Positions 24,471 through 36,879 are shown, counted from the stretch's first letter. The stretch is 64,000 bases of DNA from Unio delphinus (GCA_029339505.1 JAQISU010000003.1:23473501-23537500), one strand, 5' to 3'. Numbers and translations: made by a program. Notes: generated from the letters alone by a model not told the origin.

Positions 24471-24476
24471 AATAAA
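24471..24476 (+). promoter_or_regulatory. Polyadenylation signal AATAAA of the BEN-domain gene
   Basis: A canonical AATAAA lies 37 nt after the stop codon of the BEN exon, in the right orientation. Confidence 0.65.
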
Positions 24477-24575
24477 TGCTTTTCAAACTAACTTGTGCAA
24501 TTTTAGCTATTTGAATCTTTAAGAGCCACCCGGAAGAGATTATCACTCTGATTAAACCTTCATTTGTCAATATTT

Positions 24576-24846
24576 CAGGAACTATTCAGGAACATTTTGT
24601 GGAATTAAAGTTCATGAACTGGTCATGAACTGTTCAAGAACATGTCAAATTTAAGGTCATGAACTGTTCAAGAACATTTTGTCAAATTTAAGTTCATGAA
24701 CAGTTCATGAACTTGTAGTTTCATGAATTGCCCATGCAGTTCATGCACGTTCATGAATAGTTCATGAACCCGTTGATGAACTTTTATGAACAGTTCAGTT
24801 CAAGAACGGTTCATCAATTGTTCATGATCGTTTCGTAGGGGCAGTG
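24576..24846. mobile_element. CACTA-type right terminus with palindromic subterminal repeats
   Basis: Four perfect GTTCATGAAC palindromes (24610, 24692, 24703, 24760) and many one- or two-base variants crowd into about 250 bp. The cluster ends in TAGGGGCAGTG at 24836-24846, the complement of a CACTG start, which is the diagnostic terminus of CACTA/EnSpm elements. Such subterminal arrays are binding sites for the element's own DNA-binding protein. The matching left end was not found in this window. Confidence 0.6.
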
Positions 24847-26721
24847 ATCCGTAACGGAAAGTACTTTAGACCACTCGTAGCACCCTTTTAGGGTACGTGT
24901 CTTATAGTTTAAAAATAGGACACAAATAACTTAGAAGGAAAAACATGCATGCAAAGAGACACACAAAATATTTTAAGCGGCTGCAAGATTTTATTCTGAC
25001 CAAAACTATTTCGGCCAATGGAAATACAGAGGATATTTGCTTGAAATGAGTGAATAACATAACTTTAAATTTCATAGAGTGAATAAATAAACTGTCTTTT
25101 CACGAGTGGCAAAATATTAGAAATTTTCACCCAAAAGATAAAATATATCCATTATTTACCATTTTCAAACATTCTTTTTATTTTATGCTAACATAAAGTT
25201 TATGATAGTGAATTAACAGATTTCTTACAGCAATGTAACCTGTTTACCATCTTTTTAATATATCATCATTTTTAATCTTATCTATCAAAAAATCTTAAGG
25301 GAAACAACCATCCTGAATGCCCGAAAACTTGTGTATTGTCATTCCATGCAACTGAGAGGCAGCTATACCTGTACTGGCTGTCAAGTAAACTGTTTTATCT
25401 ATTTCTTTCAGTCTTACTTAAATTGTTAACTTGGAAGCTTTTACCAGTGCCAGCCTACTCTCATAACTAGTTGCGGAAATTGCGGCTTGTACGATATCTT
25501 CCATCATGCAAACACGTGCCAGCATCAGCAACACTACAATCCCAGTAAAAACACCTGCAATATGTCAATGTATCTCAGCCAATCAACAAATTACGATTTA
25601 AAAGCTAAGCCATCATGCATCATTTTCGGTTGGCCAATAAGAGTGCAGTATTCCTTTCTGCACATTTTCTTGAGTATTATGCTGGCATTGTCAGGTACAT
25701 GTCGAGCGGTACCATAGGAAACCGATTTGGCATTCCTTAAAACGTATGATATTTAGTCAACCTTTTGACAGGGATACACAGTCAAATGCCTGAGCTAACT
25801 ATCAGTACCAAATGTATTATACTACGTAAAATCTGGCTTCAAATAACAGCGTTTATTCTTAAATGGATCGCATGAGAAAGAAATGTCCTCCCTTGTAGTT
25901 AGTACATAGTACATGTATGACCAGTCAATTGTAAGCAACGATATGAGCCCCTGTGCTTAAACATGTCACTCTCTCTCTCAAGTACACAATACATGCAAAG
26001 CACACCCTTAATATAATGGCATTATGCTATGGCCATTATACCGGGAGGTTAAAAACTCTAAATTGCTGGTCGTACAAAAATGGGCATCCTTGTACTGATC
26101 TAGATCTGGAATATCCATCTAGAACTCTGGCTCACTAGTACCAGACGCTGAATTTTTATCACAAAACTCCAATCTGTAAAGAAATATAAATAAAGATGAA
26201 AAAGTGTTTGCTGTTGGTTCCAGCATTTGTCATATAGTTTATTTTACTAGCATTGTTTGTCCCTTGATACCAGCCAAACTACATAAGCTGTATTATTTAC
26301 CTCCTGTGTACAATTAAGATAAGTTACTCGTTAGTCTTAGTGGTGAATAATGACCAGAATTAGACCCTCTTCAATGCGTATTGTCATTATTACTTGACAT
26401 TTTCAAAAATCATACAATCAATAAATAATTATATTTTTAAAACTAATTTTGATAATTTAAAAAAGGCTATGTTATTATTTATATTCCAGGAGATTCGCCT
26501 GTTTTATTTCAATGTTGTAATTATATATAACATAAGATAATAGTTCATGATGACAAGACACTTTTACTTTTTGTAAATACTTTTTTTTAGTCATTTATTT
26601 ACAGCACTTATTATCTTCTGCCTTGAAAACAAGGTATTTATGCTTGGAGAGAGACAGGGAGAGCAACAAAAAGCTAACATCATGAACATGTGATCTGTTA
26701 TTTCCTGAAAACAAGGTATAT

Positions 26722-26726
<5 letters not shown>
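24847..26726. other. No feature recognised
   Basis: Unidentified AT-rich sequence. Short frames at 25487-25717 and 25953-26138 carry no recognisable domain. Confidence 0.3.

Positions 26727-26768
<42 letters not shown>
26727..26768. repeat. (GA)n microsatellite
   Basis: Pure GA run. The surrounding sequence (CTGAAAACAAGGTATNTATGCT before the run) is itself duplicated at 26619-26650 with a shorter, interrupted GA tract. Confidence 0.95.
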
Positions 26769-26769
<1 letters not shown>

Positions 26770-26771
<2 letters not shown>

Positions 26772-28300
26772 TGAACATGTTATGTTTTTTTCCTGAAACA
26801 TGGTTACTAACAAGCATACTTAGACGCAAGAGTTTTTACGCAACGATCAAACAGCAATGCACGCCTGTGTTGAGTGTGTACTAAAACTCTTTTGTAAGCA
26901 GTTAAAAATCCAAGATTTATGTCAATACTTCTAATTTTCAAGTCATCTATGATATATGCCAATCAATTAAAAAATAGGACTTGTACTAGAGTAAATATTT
27001 GCTAATATTTGACTATAACCTATTTTCGAGGTTGGCGTCTTTTAACAATTTCTATGTATTCTTGTTTGAATCGTGCTAAGAAAAGTGTACGCAGACTTAC
27101 CTCTCAATGGGCGCTATTTTCCGACCAGAAACCTTGGCATTTCTCTTTAACTGATCTCTTAAGAAGAATCCACGATTAATAATGCTGAACTTCTCTACAT
27201 GTTGCTTCGAAAAGTACAGAGTTGACTAGCAGCGCCACCTAGCACCCCATTGTAATGTTTTGGTTGACCTGTGTACTGGAATCACATCACAATTAATACT
27301 TCCAGTTCAGTATCCAGTCTATTTTTAGAACATTTTTTCCTCTCTCATTTTGGTGGTGATAGAAGAGTTATATTGATGCATATTTGGTAGGGATTTAAAG
27401 GTAATTGTTTATTCTTGAGAATATGAGCAGAGAGAGTGGATGTCAGTGTGTAATTTGGCGACAGTGAACATGGAGTAATAAAGCTTTGGTAATGATCCGG
27501 AAGTGAAATATGTGGTCTGTGTACATGCTGTTATGTTTACAGTGCAGCAGCTCAAAAAAATGCCGGTCAACCCTTGACAAGAATTTCACCGTGAAGTCAT
27601 CTTTGGGGGTATTTTAGATTTTCATATGATTTGTATTGATTGTCACACTGTGGAAAGGTCAGTGCTGAGAAATATATGTAGAGAACATATAGTAAAATTA
27701 ATTGTGGTGTATGGCCTACTGTAATCTCAAATCGCCATCTGTGTAAGGATGAAAATGATCCATATTAAATTTTCTCCTGGATAAAATATTCTCGTATTAA
27801 TCATTATCAATGAAGTAAGAGGTAAATCGTGCATTTGTTCCAGCAAATCAACCAGTTATGTATGCGTTCAGTGACAACTATTTCATTAATGGATGTTGTT
27901 TTTAACAGAATTTCATTACGAATTACCATTAAATGGTGATTATTCACTTTATTTGAATCATATCATACATTCATATTCATTATGTATACTGGTTGGATGT
28001 ATATGGTATACGCAACGTAATGAGACTGTGGAAGAAAATTGGCCATATTAAGACAAGAGGATACCATTTTCCCCTAATTCGATTAGACGATTCCAGTCGA
28101 AAAATGGCCTCCAAAATGTTCATAGTGAAAACAAAATCTTCTAGAAGGTTGGGTTCGGAATATTTCCTAAGATTGCAGCCAATCAGTAACGATAATACTT
28201 CACAAGAATTTCATGGGCTTATGTTGGCCAATCAGAATCACATACATCGATATGTAACACTTTTTTCATATGACATATGAAACTGAACACAACACATACC
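26770..28300. other. No feature recognised
   Basis: No coding similarity was recognised. The open frame 27993-28280 has no domain signature. Confidence 0.3.
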
Positions 28301-28335
28301 CTATCTATCTATCTATATATCTATCTATCTATCTA
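28301..28335. repeat. (ATCT)n microsatellite
   Basis: Tetranucleotide run with one TATA interruption. Confidence 0.95.
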
Positions 28336-28738
28336 GTATTCCAGTAGGATGTGCACTTTCATATTTGTGATATTATCACATGTTTAAATATCACTTTTTA
28401 TAATTCTTATTGGTCCAAACAACCCCATGAAATTAGTGTGCAGTATCCTCTTTAATGATTGGCTGGGATCGTGGGAAATATGTTTAACCCCGCCTTCCTG
28501 GAATGTTTTGTTGTAATGAATATTTATGGCGGCGATTTGTAAACTCGAGTTGCCAAAGGAAATTGATAAAAGATTATTTCGACTGACTGAATATGGATAT
28601 GTTACCCAACAGGTTTTATTTATGTCATGTACAACAATATCATAAGGTGAAAAGTGGCGTAAAACTACAAAACAAGAATAATAATAATAAGTAAAGATAA
28701 GGGTATTGCTTATTTGATGGCGGAGTGGGATAGAGGCG

Positions 28739-28739
<1 letters not shown>

Positions 28740-28783
<44 letters not shown>
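28740..28783. repeat. (TA)n microsatellite
   Basis: Uninterrupted TA dinucleotides. Confidence 0.95.
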
Positions 28784-28785
<2 letters not shown>

Positions 28786-29375
28786 CCACCGCATATGCAA
28801 GCGTGGTTTACATGTTAACTTGCAGAAGTAATTAAACTCACCTCTGTTCACATAAGAATTTATGTCTATCTTAACTGATAGAATATCATCCAACAACATC
28901 TGATCTGTACGCAGTGTATATGGGATGTAAATGCAACTCGTAATAATAATAAAAATGTACGTCTTCTGTGCAGTCTATTGTTTCAATTAATACTGCAAAT
29001 ATCCGGCCACAAATACATTACAGTATATATGGGAATTTCTGTATCCAGTAATCCTATTTCACACGAAATCGCAACAATGTAATGTTTTGTTCTGAAAAGG
29101 ATACTCTAGGGTAAATATGTACTCTAGACATATTGTGTACCGTATCTAACAAAGTGGTATCACATCGTATTGATCATTCTGTTTTGAAAAATCATTTTGC
29201 CGTTATAAAATTTGTAAAAATCTGTTTATTCAGATGGAAGCTTTTTCTTTGATTAATAGTTTGTAAAAGAGTACAATCTACTTTTACTCGATCAACTTTG
29301 TATTTTATGCACAACAAATGAATCGTGCACTGTCTTTCAAAATGAACGAAAATATTCGTTCTTCTTTCTGTCTAA

Positions 29376-29511
29376 AATATATAACAAGAATCTCAAATGG
29401 GTAATGATAAAATTTATGAAACTCGCCAAGGCTCGCAAAAGCTGGACATTATTTAGCTAGTTTCATAAATTCAATATTATATTTTTACCCATCTGAGAAC
29501 CTCTATATATT
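29376..29511. mobile_element. 136-bp inverted-repeat element (hairpin MITE)
   Basis: The left arm starts AATATATAACAAGAATCTCA and contains AATGGGTAATGATAAAATTTATGAAACT. The right arm, read in reverse complement, gives AATATATAGAGGTTCTCAGA and then TGGGTAAAAATATAATATTGAATTTATGAAACT. Arms of about 50 bp with mismatches flank a core of roughly 35 bp, enough to fold into a hairpin. It has no coding capacity. The superfamily is unassigned. Confidence 0.6.
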
Positions 29512-31900
29512 ATTTTACTACATAATAATGTAACAGGTGGCGACGTGACAAGTTCAGATGTGTCGTTGTACCACAAAATGAAATATATTCGGTATTAAAG
29601 AAGGAAAAGAAAATAGTATTTTTTTATTATATACTTGTCTATGCTTTTGAGACCCTAACGAATCGCTTTCTGCTTAATGTCACTGACAAACAAAATATAC
29701 TAACCCAAACTACTAGTATTGTCCTTGGAGCGTGGGTAAATAATTAGCAATGATAGATTAATAATTTTTATTGATCGAATTTAATTTACTTAATTGGTGG
29801 TTCTAAATGAAATATATGCTTTAATGACACTTTTTACATATATAAAATAGCAACAAATGTTCACTTTGAATGTCAACGGTGTGTCTTTAATTTACATAGG
29901 ATGCGTGGAAGACAATGAACACTGAACATTCGAACTTAGCTCGATTCAAAACACTCAACTCCTTTGATATGTTTAAAACTCTAGAGCAATCATATTGAAA
30001 CTTTATAAGACCATGAAAAGTTGAAACTGTTTGCTTTGATGAGGAATTATTTTGAATCAGTGTCTGCTAAGGAGACTATTCCTCTCCTTGGCGACTGCCC
30101 TTCCTAAATTCCGTCCAAATTTTAAGGGGCTTCGTGCCGACGGATGTTACTTGTCAGTGTGCTAGCGTTGTGTTTTTTTCCTGTAAAGAACCTTTTTAAA
30201 TTATGGTGTTTGAAGCACACTTTATTTCCTATGTACCAAAGAAATTCGTTCTAGTTTTGAAGAGAAGATGACGCTAATAATGTAGGATACGTAGCTTTAT
30301 GGGTGGCGGTGATTAGACACTGGTATATAACAGCGTTCTCTCTTTGTTTGATCAATTGTTCGAAACTTACTATTGCTGATCTTCATTGAGCTTGAATTAA
30401 CTATATACATTATATCCACTTATTTTGCACAATAGGACACTGAAAAAAGATAATCCAGATGGAGAATAAACGCTTCAAATATATCGGGATAGTTTAATCG
30501 GAAAAATATATAAGATTTTACAATCTCAATATTCAGGTTCAAAAAGAAGGGGTTTACAATTAATTATATGTCAGCCAAAAACTAACACCCATGCCTAACC
30601 CAATTGTTTTATGCGTGAGACAAGATTTATAGACAGTATTTAAATATGAAAATATGACACAGTAAACAAACGATCAAGTCATATCTCTAGCCTTTCCTAA
30701 ATTTGAATCTGAACGGCAAATTACAACAAAACTGATATATAAAATAAAAGGAAAATGACATAAACACAAAACCCCAAGAACAAACAATATAAAAGGAAAA
30801 TATACATGGATGTATCATAGAATATTGTACTAATTAAATCTAGTTATTTTAACTATCTGCTCATCTTAAAATTAGGAATTTGAATGTAGCTCTACTACCT
30901 GCTTCGTCCAGTTGTAAAATGGTGCACACATTGCAGATTACTAAATGTCTCCCTGTGCATCGCCTCCTCTCAGCTTCTTTTGCATGACTAGTCTTTTGGT
31001 GTTCAGTGTAAGTCTTCCTGATGTCTACAGCCTGTACTGGCTGAGATCTTCGACTTTGTTTTCCACCAGAGTTGGGTATTTTTATGTTGCTGCAATGTTT
31101 TCCTACAACACCTTCATTCTCGTGCTTCCCGATTTAACATCCTCCTCGTATGAGTAAAAATGTTCCTGCTTATTGCAATAACCTTTGTCAGCAGCGGACA
31201 TGATACAGGAATCTCTATTTATGCCTCTGTCTTACCATGATCTGTAAATACAATTTTAATATAGCATTTACATGAAACATAACCTCTGCGAAAATGATAA
31301 TTAAAAATGAAACATCCCAAAACATTGAATACATACTATGTTTTACAATTAATGTAAATATTTATCAACCTTAATACCACATGCACTGTTGTGCTTAAGG
31401 AAACGTTTGACTATTACATATGGCTTTTAGCTTTTATGCCACCATATGTAGTTCTCGTACATAATACTCGAGCTATCGTGTGGATGCATGAATGTACAAA
31501 TGAAAGTACTAATAATCATATTTTATCTGGAATGGAACTAATTATATAGGTCATGTAAAGATTTGAAAACCAATAAGTTGGACCCAATTATCTTAGCAAG
31601 CAATAATGAAACCCTTTTAAAATTTAATAGTTTAATGTACTTTTATGATGCCGCTGCATGATCAATCGTTTTCAACCGAACTTTTTCAAGCATCAATATT
31701 ACCTACACTAACATTGCCTGCCAAAGATAAAATGAAAACAATAAATGCTTCTTAACCCGAGTAACCATTCTTTGGGAATGCTGTACTCCATCATTTGTTG
31801 GTGTGACCATAGTATTGTAACATCGAGAGATTTTCATGTGTGTATTACGCACAATGGCGTTCAGGTGGATACTTTTGTTTTGGAGGTTACATGCTTGTAT
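29512..31900. other. No feature recognised
   Basis: AT-rich sequence without recognisable genes or repeats. Confidence 0.3.
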
Positions 31901-32082
31901 CTGAGGCCCCATACCCTCTCAGATATGCACAAGCAAGCGATGGGAGCGCCCCAGGGCAGTATTTTATCTGTGACGCTATTTAATATAAAAATCCATAGCA
32001 TCACCATATGTTTGACTCATGGTGTGGATCGGTCAATATACATTGATGAGTTTCTAATATATTGTAGATCAATCACATACAT

Positions 32083-32094
32083 ACAAATGAAAGA
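32083..32094. repeat. Left target-site duplication of the SINE
   Basis: ACAAATGAAAGA here is repeated exactly at 32350-32361, on the other side of the SINE. Confidence 0.9.
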
Positions 32095-32349
32095 AGGGGC
32101 CCCGAGTGGCCGAGTGGTCTAAAGCGCTGTCCGTTACGGACCACTGCCATCTCACCTCTGTCTGCGTGGGTTCGAGTCTAAGATTCGGCTAATGTAGTTA
32201 GGTGAGAAAGCTTGCCAGTAGCTTCTCGTGGGTCGGTGGTTCTTTCCGGGGTTTTTCCGGTTTCTTCCTCCACCACTAATACTGGCCGCCATGTATAGCC
32301 TATATATTGTGCTGAAAAATGGCGTTAAACCATAAAAAACAAAAAACAA
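32095..32349 (+). mobile_element. tRNA-derived SINE (255 bp) with a conserved-type core
   Basis: The 5' part is tRNA-like (Ser/Leu type): A box TGGCCGAGTGG at 32107-32117 and B box GTTCGAGTC at 32170-32178, an internal RNA polymerase III promoter. A core domain follows (AGCTTGCCAGTAGCTTCTCG, then GGTCGGTGGTTCTTTCCGGGG, about 32212-32280), of the kind shared between mollusc SINE families. It ends in a short A/C-rich tail (AAAAAACAAAAAACAAAC). A perfect 12-bp target duplication brackets it. It would have been mobilised by a partner LINE. The exact family is not assigned. Confidence 0.88.
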
Positions 32350-32361
32350 ACAAATGAAAGA
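32350..32361. repeat. Right target-site duplication of the SINE
   Basis: Exact copy of 32083-32094. Confidence 0.9.
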
Positions 32362-33443
32362 CAACTACAACACAATATAAGCAAGATCCAAAATTTGGCC
32401 AGTACGGACGGATTCAAAGTGTCAAAATCGAAATCGGATGTATACAAGTATGTCAGTTGCGATGACATCATGCTAACCGTAAACGTACGCTGGACGGAAC
32501 ACTTATTTCCGTTTTTAAGAAAACAAAGTGTTCGGGTATTATCTTCGACAGATCTAGTTAAAGTAGTAGAGCACACTGACTGGAGTGCTGATAACAAAAG
32601 CTCATCATCAATTTGTATAGAACATTTATTCTCACCAAACTAGACTTTGGTTGCGTTATTTATGGTTCAGCTAGGAAGTCATATTTTTGAAGATGCTTGA
32701 CCCAATTCATCATTAGGAAATAAAACTTCGGCAGGGAGCATTTAAGACATCTCCATGTGAAAGCGGAAGCTAACGAACCACCTTATCACATCGTAGAGAA
32801 ATGCTTTCTGCACAGTGTGGTCTCAAACTTCAATCAAACCCTCTGAACCCTGAATTTTCGGCTGTTTTTGTCCAAACCCAAATACAAAACCTTGTACGAA
32901 AATAAATCATATGCCAGACCTTCATTTGGCATCAGAATATCATCCAGGCTGGACAGTAACAAAATTGATCTTTCTACAATTCAGAAAACGTTTGTCTCCA
33001 AAACACATTCCTGGCTCCTGAAACAACCAAAAGTACTTTTTACGTTACACGATGGAAAACATGGTAAACATATAACAAAGTTTCGTTTGTCAAATGATAC
33101 GTAAATTTTTTCAGCCGAAATAAGAGCACTAGATCTAGCTCTGAAATGTATCGAAAACAAACGTATTTTAAAGAGAATTATCTTATGTGACTCACTTTCA
33201 GTGATTCAGTCACTGCACAATAGAAAAATGCAATACCCATGACTACTCAATCTCATCATCAAAAATACTGAGCAGAGTACATCACACAATATAATAAACT
33301 GTTGGCTACCTAGCTCTATTGGTATTAAAGGTAATGCAAAAGCAGATCGCACTGCTAAAATGGCCCTATCCCAAGAACCAACTGATTTTAAAATACCGTT
33401 TACTGATTTTAAAACTAGTATCAAGGAGTATTAAGGTACAATA

Positions 33444-33444
<1 letters not shown>

Positions 33445-33537
<93 letters not shown>
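33445..33537. repeat. (ATCT)n then (TA)n compound microsatellite
   Basis: About ten ATCT units run directly into about 26 TA units. The tract starts 11 bp after the truncation point of LINE copy B. Confidence 0.95.
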
Positions 33538-33539
<2 letters not shown>

Positions 33540-33540
<1 letters not shown>

Positions 33541-35575
33541 CCTACTTGATCTCTGGTTTCAATTAGCATTTGCTAAGACGAAAACATTACCTAATATAAT
33601 ATAACCTTTTTTAGAATGGTCATAATGTTTATACAATTAAAACAGAAACATGTAAAATTCACTTAAATTCAAAACCCTGCACCCAGATAAACATAGTTAC
33701 TGCTTCTATTCATAATAATACTGATATTAAACAAAAACATATAGATTATAATTAGCTATGTATTAGTTGTTTACAATGCATAAAAAAGATAATTTTGGAT
33801 AAAGCAGAAATCAGTTCCAACCTAAAATGTTACATAACAATTGCATGTAATGAAATAAAGTAAAATAGAGCTAGAAAAAAACCATTAAATATACATATAT
33901 CACCAGAATGGTTTTGGAATCAACATAACCCGCATATCATTGTGTGAAGAACTTTGCTATTGTTATAATGAACCTTTACTGTCACTTTATAAATGATTGT
34001 TCTAATTTCCATTCCGCTCGCGATCATTACTTCATTATCGGTACATGAAAGAACATTTTGGTGCTCCCACAATCAGTCGTTGGAATTATTTCACAATAAT
34101 CTCAATGTAGAGATTTAATCGTATAGGTCCATGAGCACTTTGTACTTTCAGCGAATATTTTTAATAAATGATCACTCTCAAATTATATCCGATCACAACT
34201 AAAAAAAATATAATTATTCCCAAAGATTGATATGAATCCTAAATGAAGAATTGTTCTACCTATATTACCTATGTCAACTAATTTCACTTGAGTTAAGACA
34301 CATCAGTATGTGGGTCAGTCATAATAGCGAATGTTAGTTACAATTTTCATTTATAGTCATGACAAAATCGAAAAAGCAGAACAGAATGACAGTGAAACAA
34401 GCCTGAGTTCTACCATTAATCACTAACAAAGGTCGTGCACATAATATAAATTATACAAGTTGGAGTGAGGACTATATCATTTCCTAATAACAGCTGTTTC
34501 ACCAGCGTTACTTCATTCGGATAAATCTATTGTTGGACTTTATTTGCAAGAGTCTTGTATCAGATTCAATTATTGTTCATTTACATTATATATAATTAAC
34601 GTCATATTCACGAAACTGCGTTCAGTGCCTTTTGGTAAAATCTAACCCAAAGCAAGATCATCCGTTTGTACGAGTTGTTAGGTCGTTTTTTATTTACCTT
34701 ATTCTGAGAAAGACATTTACAGGGGTGTATTTAATAATCTATATTATAAAAAAAAGATTAAATAGAACTTATTAAAACAATAAATCTTTATTTCTGGTAA
34801 CGCCACCCTTTTTCACCGAATGTAACGTGGATCTTGATTTATCATACAATAACATGATATACCACCAAATGCTAGCTCATTCCTAATTTTCTTGGCTACG
34901 TCGGTCTGTATTACCTGTACAGTTTGTCGATTTAGGCCATATTCATAATCTTGTATCTAAGTTATTTACATCCTGCTAAGCTAACCTTTATCTAGAAGCA
35001 GATGAAGCGATATAATCGGGAATATGGAAGGCACTCAGCACCTTCTGTCAACCTGTAAAAACATATTTGGGTATTATCATTGTTAGAGAGAAATATTTAC
35101 ATGCACATCAAAATTAACAATATATGAATCAATACTTGTATTTACCATTACTGCACTTGTAATGATGGAGTACACGAAATGCAAGGAGGCATTTATGAGT
35201 TTTAACTATTATATGTCTCAACATTTTTCCTATTTAATTTAAACAATACAGCGAAGAGTATTATTTTATTTGAAAACAGAATTGAAAGCAATACTTTGAA
35301 ACCAGTTTGTATATTGATCACGATAAATGTGATAAAATGAACATGTGATAAAAATACGGGTACGTTTCTATTGATTGATTGCGGCTTATTCTTGCAATTT
35401 TATTATACTGGAATACTGCAATTATGCAGCACCTAAAGTCAATCTTTGAATCGTAATATAATCTTCAGCAGCATCCTGGTGCATCGACCTCGGTCCTATT
35501 TACCCTCTTCAGGCATACCCAGTGTGTCTTAACAAGCAAAATATCTTGACATGAATCATATTGATAGTTAAATAC

Positions 35576-35578
<3 letters not shown>
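33540..35578. other. No feature recognised
   Basis: AT-rich sequence. No coding or repeat signature was recognised. Confidence 0.3.

Positions 35579-35656
<78 letters not shown>
35579..35656. repeat. (TA)n microsatellite, about 39 units
   Basis: Uninterrupted TA dinucleotides. A short (GA)n follows at 35748-35764. Confidence 0.95.
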
Positions 35657-35658
<2 letters not shown>

Positions 35659-36052
35659 ATAGCATTATCGATAGGTTAGTTGACATTTCACAACCTTCCA
35701 CTAATGCAAAGGGAATGTATGTATATCATTCTATCCACAACCTGACGAGAGAGAGAGAGAGAGGGACATGTTAATGTTTTCACAAGTTCACATATTTTTG
35801 TATTATTTCATTATAATTCTTTAGTGAATCAGCAATGCGGTGAATTTGTATCATAAATATATATAATCTATTATATTATCTTAAAATGATTTTCCACTGC
35901 AGAACGCACTGTAGCCATATGTCGTTACGTTTAGGTCACATATAGCTGATACAAAGTATGAAAAAAACCTATGTAATTCGAAAGAGTAAAAGAGTAGACA
36001 TGGCGCAGTCATATTACTTCTCTTAAGTTTGATCAGTACTCACACCACAATC

Positions 36053-36054
<2 letters not shown>

Positions 36055-36126
<72 letters not shown>

Positions 36127-36132
36127 GTGTGT
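36055..36132. repeat. (TA)n(TG)n compound microsatellite
   Basis: A TA run followed by GTATG and a TG run, read directly. Confidence 0.95.
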
Positions 36133-36639
36133 TTAGGATGAAAACTAATATGAATAAATATGTTAAGGATAATAACGTAACGTAATCACAAAGATAATAT
36201 ATTTTGAAAATATTACTGTCCAAACTTTCTTTCTTTAATGGGTACACTGAACGTTGTGTACATTTTACTCTATAATAAATCGAAAGGACTCTCAAGCGCT
36301 ACCATACACTTTAACTACATAATATTAAAAACAGTTAACACTGTTATTTGCTTATCAATCCATGAGTATCAAGGATATTAAGAATATACCGCTGTAACTC
36401 GTAACACGGAGCATGAAAATATACTTACATGCTATTAAGTTATTTTTGTTTTACAAATGCAGACTCTTTGCCTATTCGTGTGCCTCAGATATCAGCGTAA
36501 TAGAAAGAGCATTAGTTAGGAATAGAAAATAGTAAAGGAAATATATAAATTCAGATAGTTTTGTTTCTTAAAATATGCATATATACAAATTCAAAATTCT
36601 CAAGTATTTAAATTTAAACCCTTTAATCTGTTCATGATC

Positions 36640-36879
36640 GACATGAGAGTTGACATTTTCAGTCATTTCACGGGATATATGCTCCACACAAAGACACAGT
36701 GATCCCTTTCGTAAGTGCTCTTACAACACACCTTTTTCGACTGCAATAATAGACCTAATAATGTTTCCTACCTTAAATAGTGTCAGGAGTTTTTGTTTTC
36801 TGTATTTTTTTTTGAGTGATATCATTATAGATGTTGTAAAGCGCTTAGAGGTTCTAATGATTAGGCGCTATAGAAAGTC

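Larger units (their letters stand above)
31905..33434 (+). pseudogene. I/Nimb-like LINE, copy B (RT palm to RNase H), interrupted by a SINE
   Basis: This is a truncated sister of the copy at 41.95-44.94 kb. It begins at the LSDMHKQAMGAPQGSILSVT block of the RT and carries the catalytic box mutated to YIDE (32039-32050). It resumes after the SINE with the thumb region (GFKVSKSKSDVYKYVS, 32405) and reads on through connection sequence. It ends in an RNase H domain with FSAEIRALDLALKCIE, LCDSLSVIQSLH and NCWLPSSIGIKGNAKADRTA (33110-33350). Frameshifts and stops are frequent. It breaks off at an (ATCT)n/(TA)n microsatellite, losing the 3' end that the other copies have. Confidence 0.82.

Noticed and set aside
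28384..28899. 171-residue minus-strand frame
   Set aside because: It includes a long IYIYIY run translated from the (TA)n tract, and no domain is recognisable on either side.
32107..32178. A functional tRNA gene
   Set aside because: A and B boxes are present, but the sequence continues into a SINE core with an A-rich tail and target duplications.
35465..36295. Frames with long IYIYIY or HTHTHT runs (also at 39805, 40094, 40713 and 60949)
   Set aside because: Artefacts of translating TA, TG and CA microsatellites.
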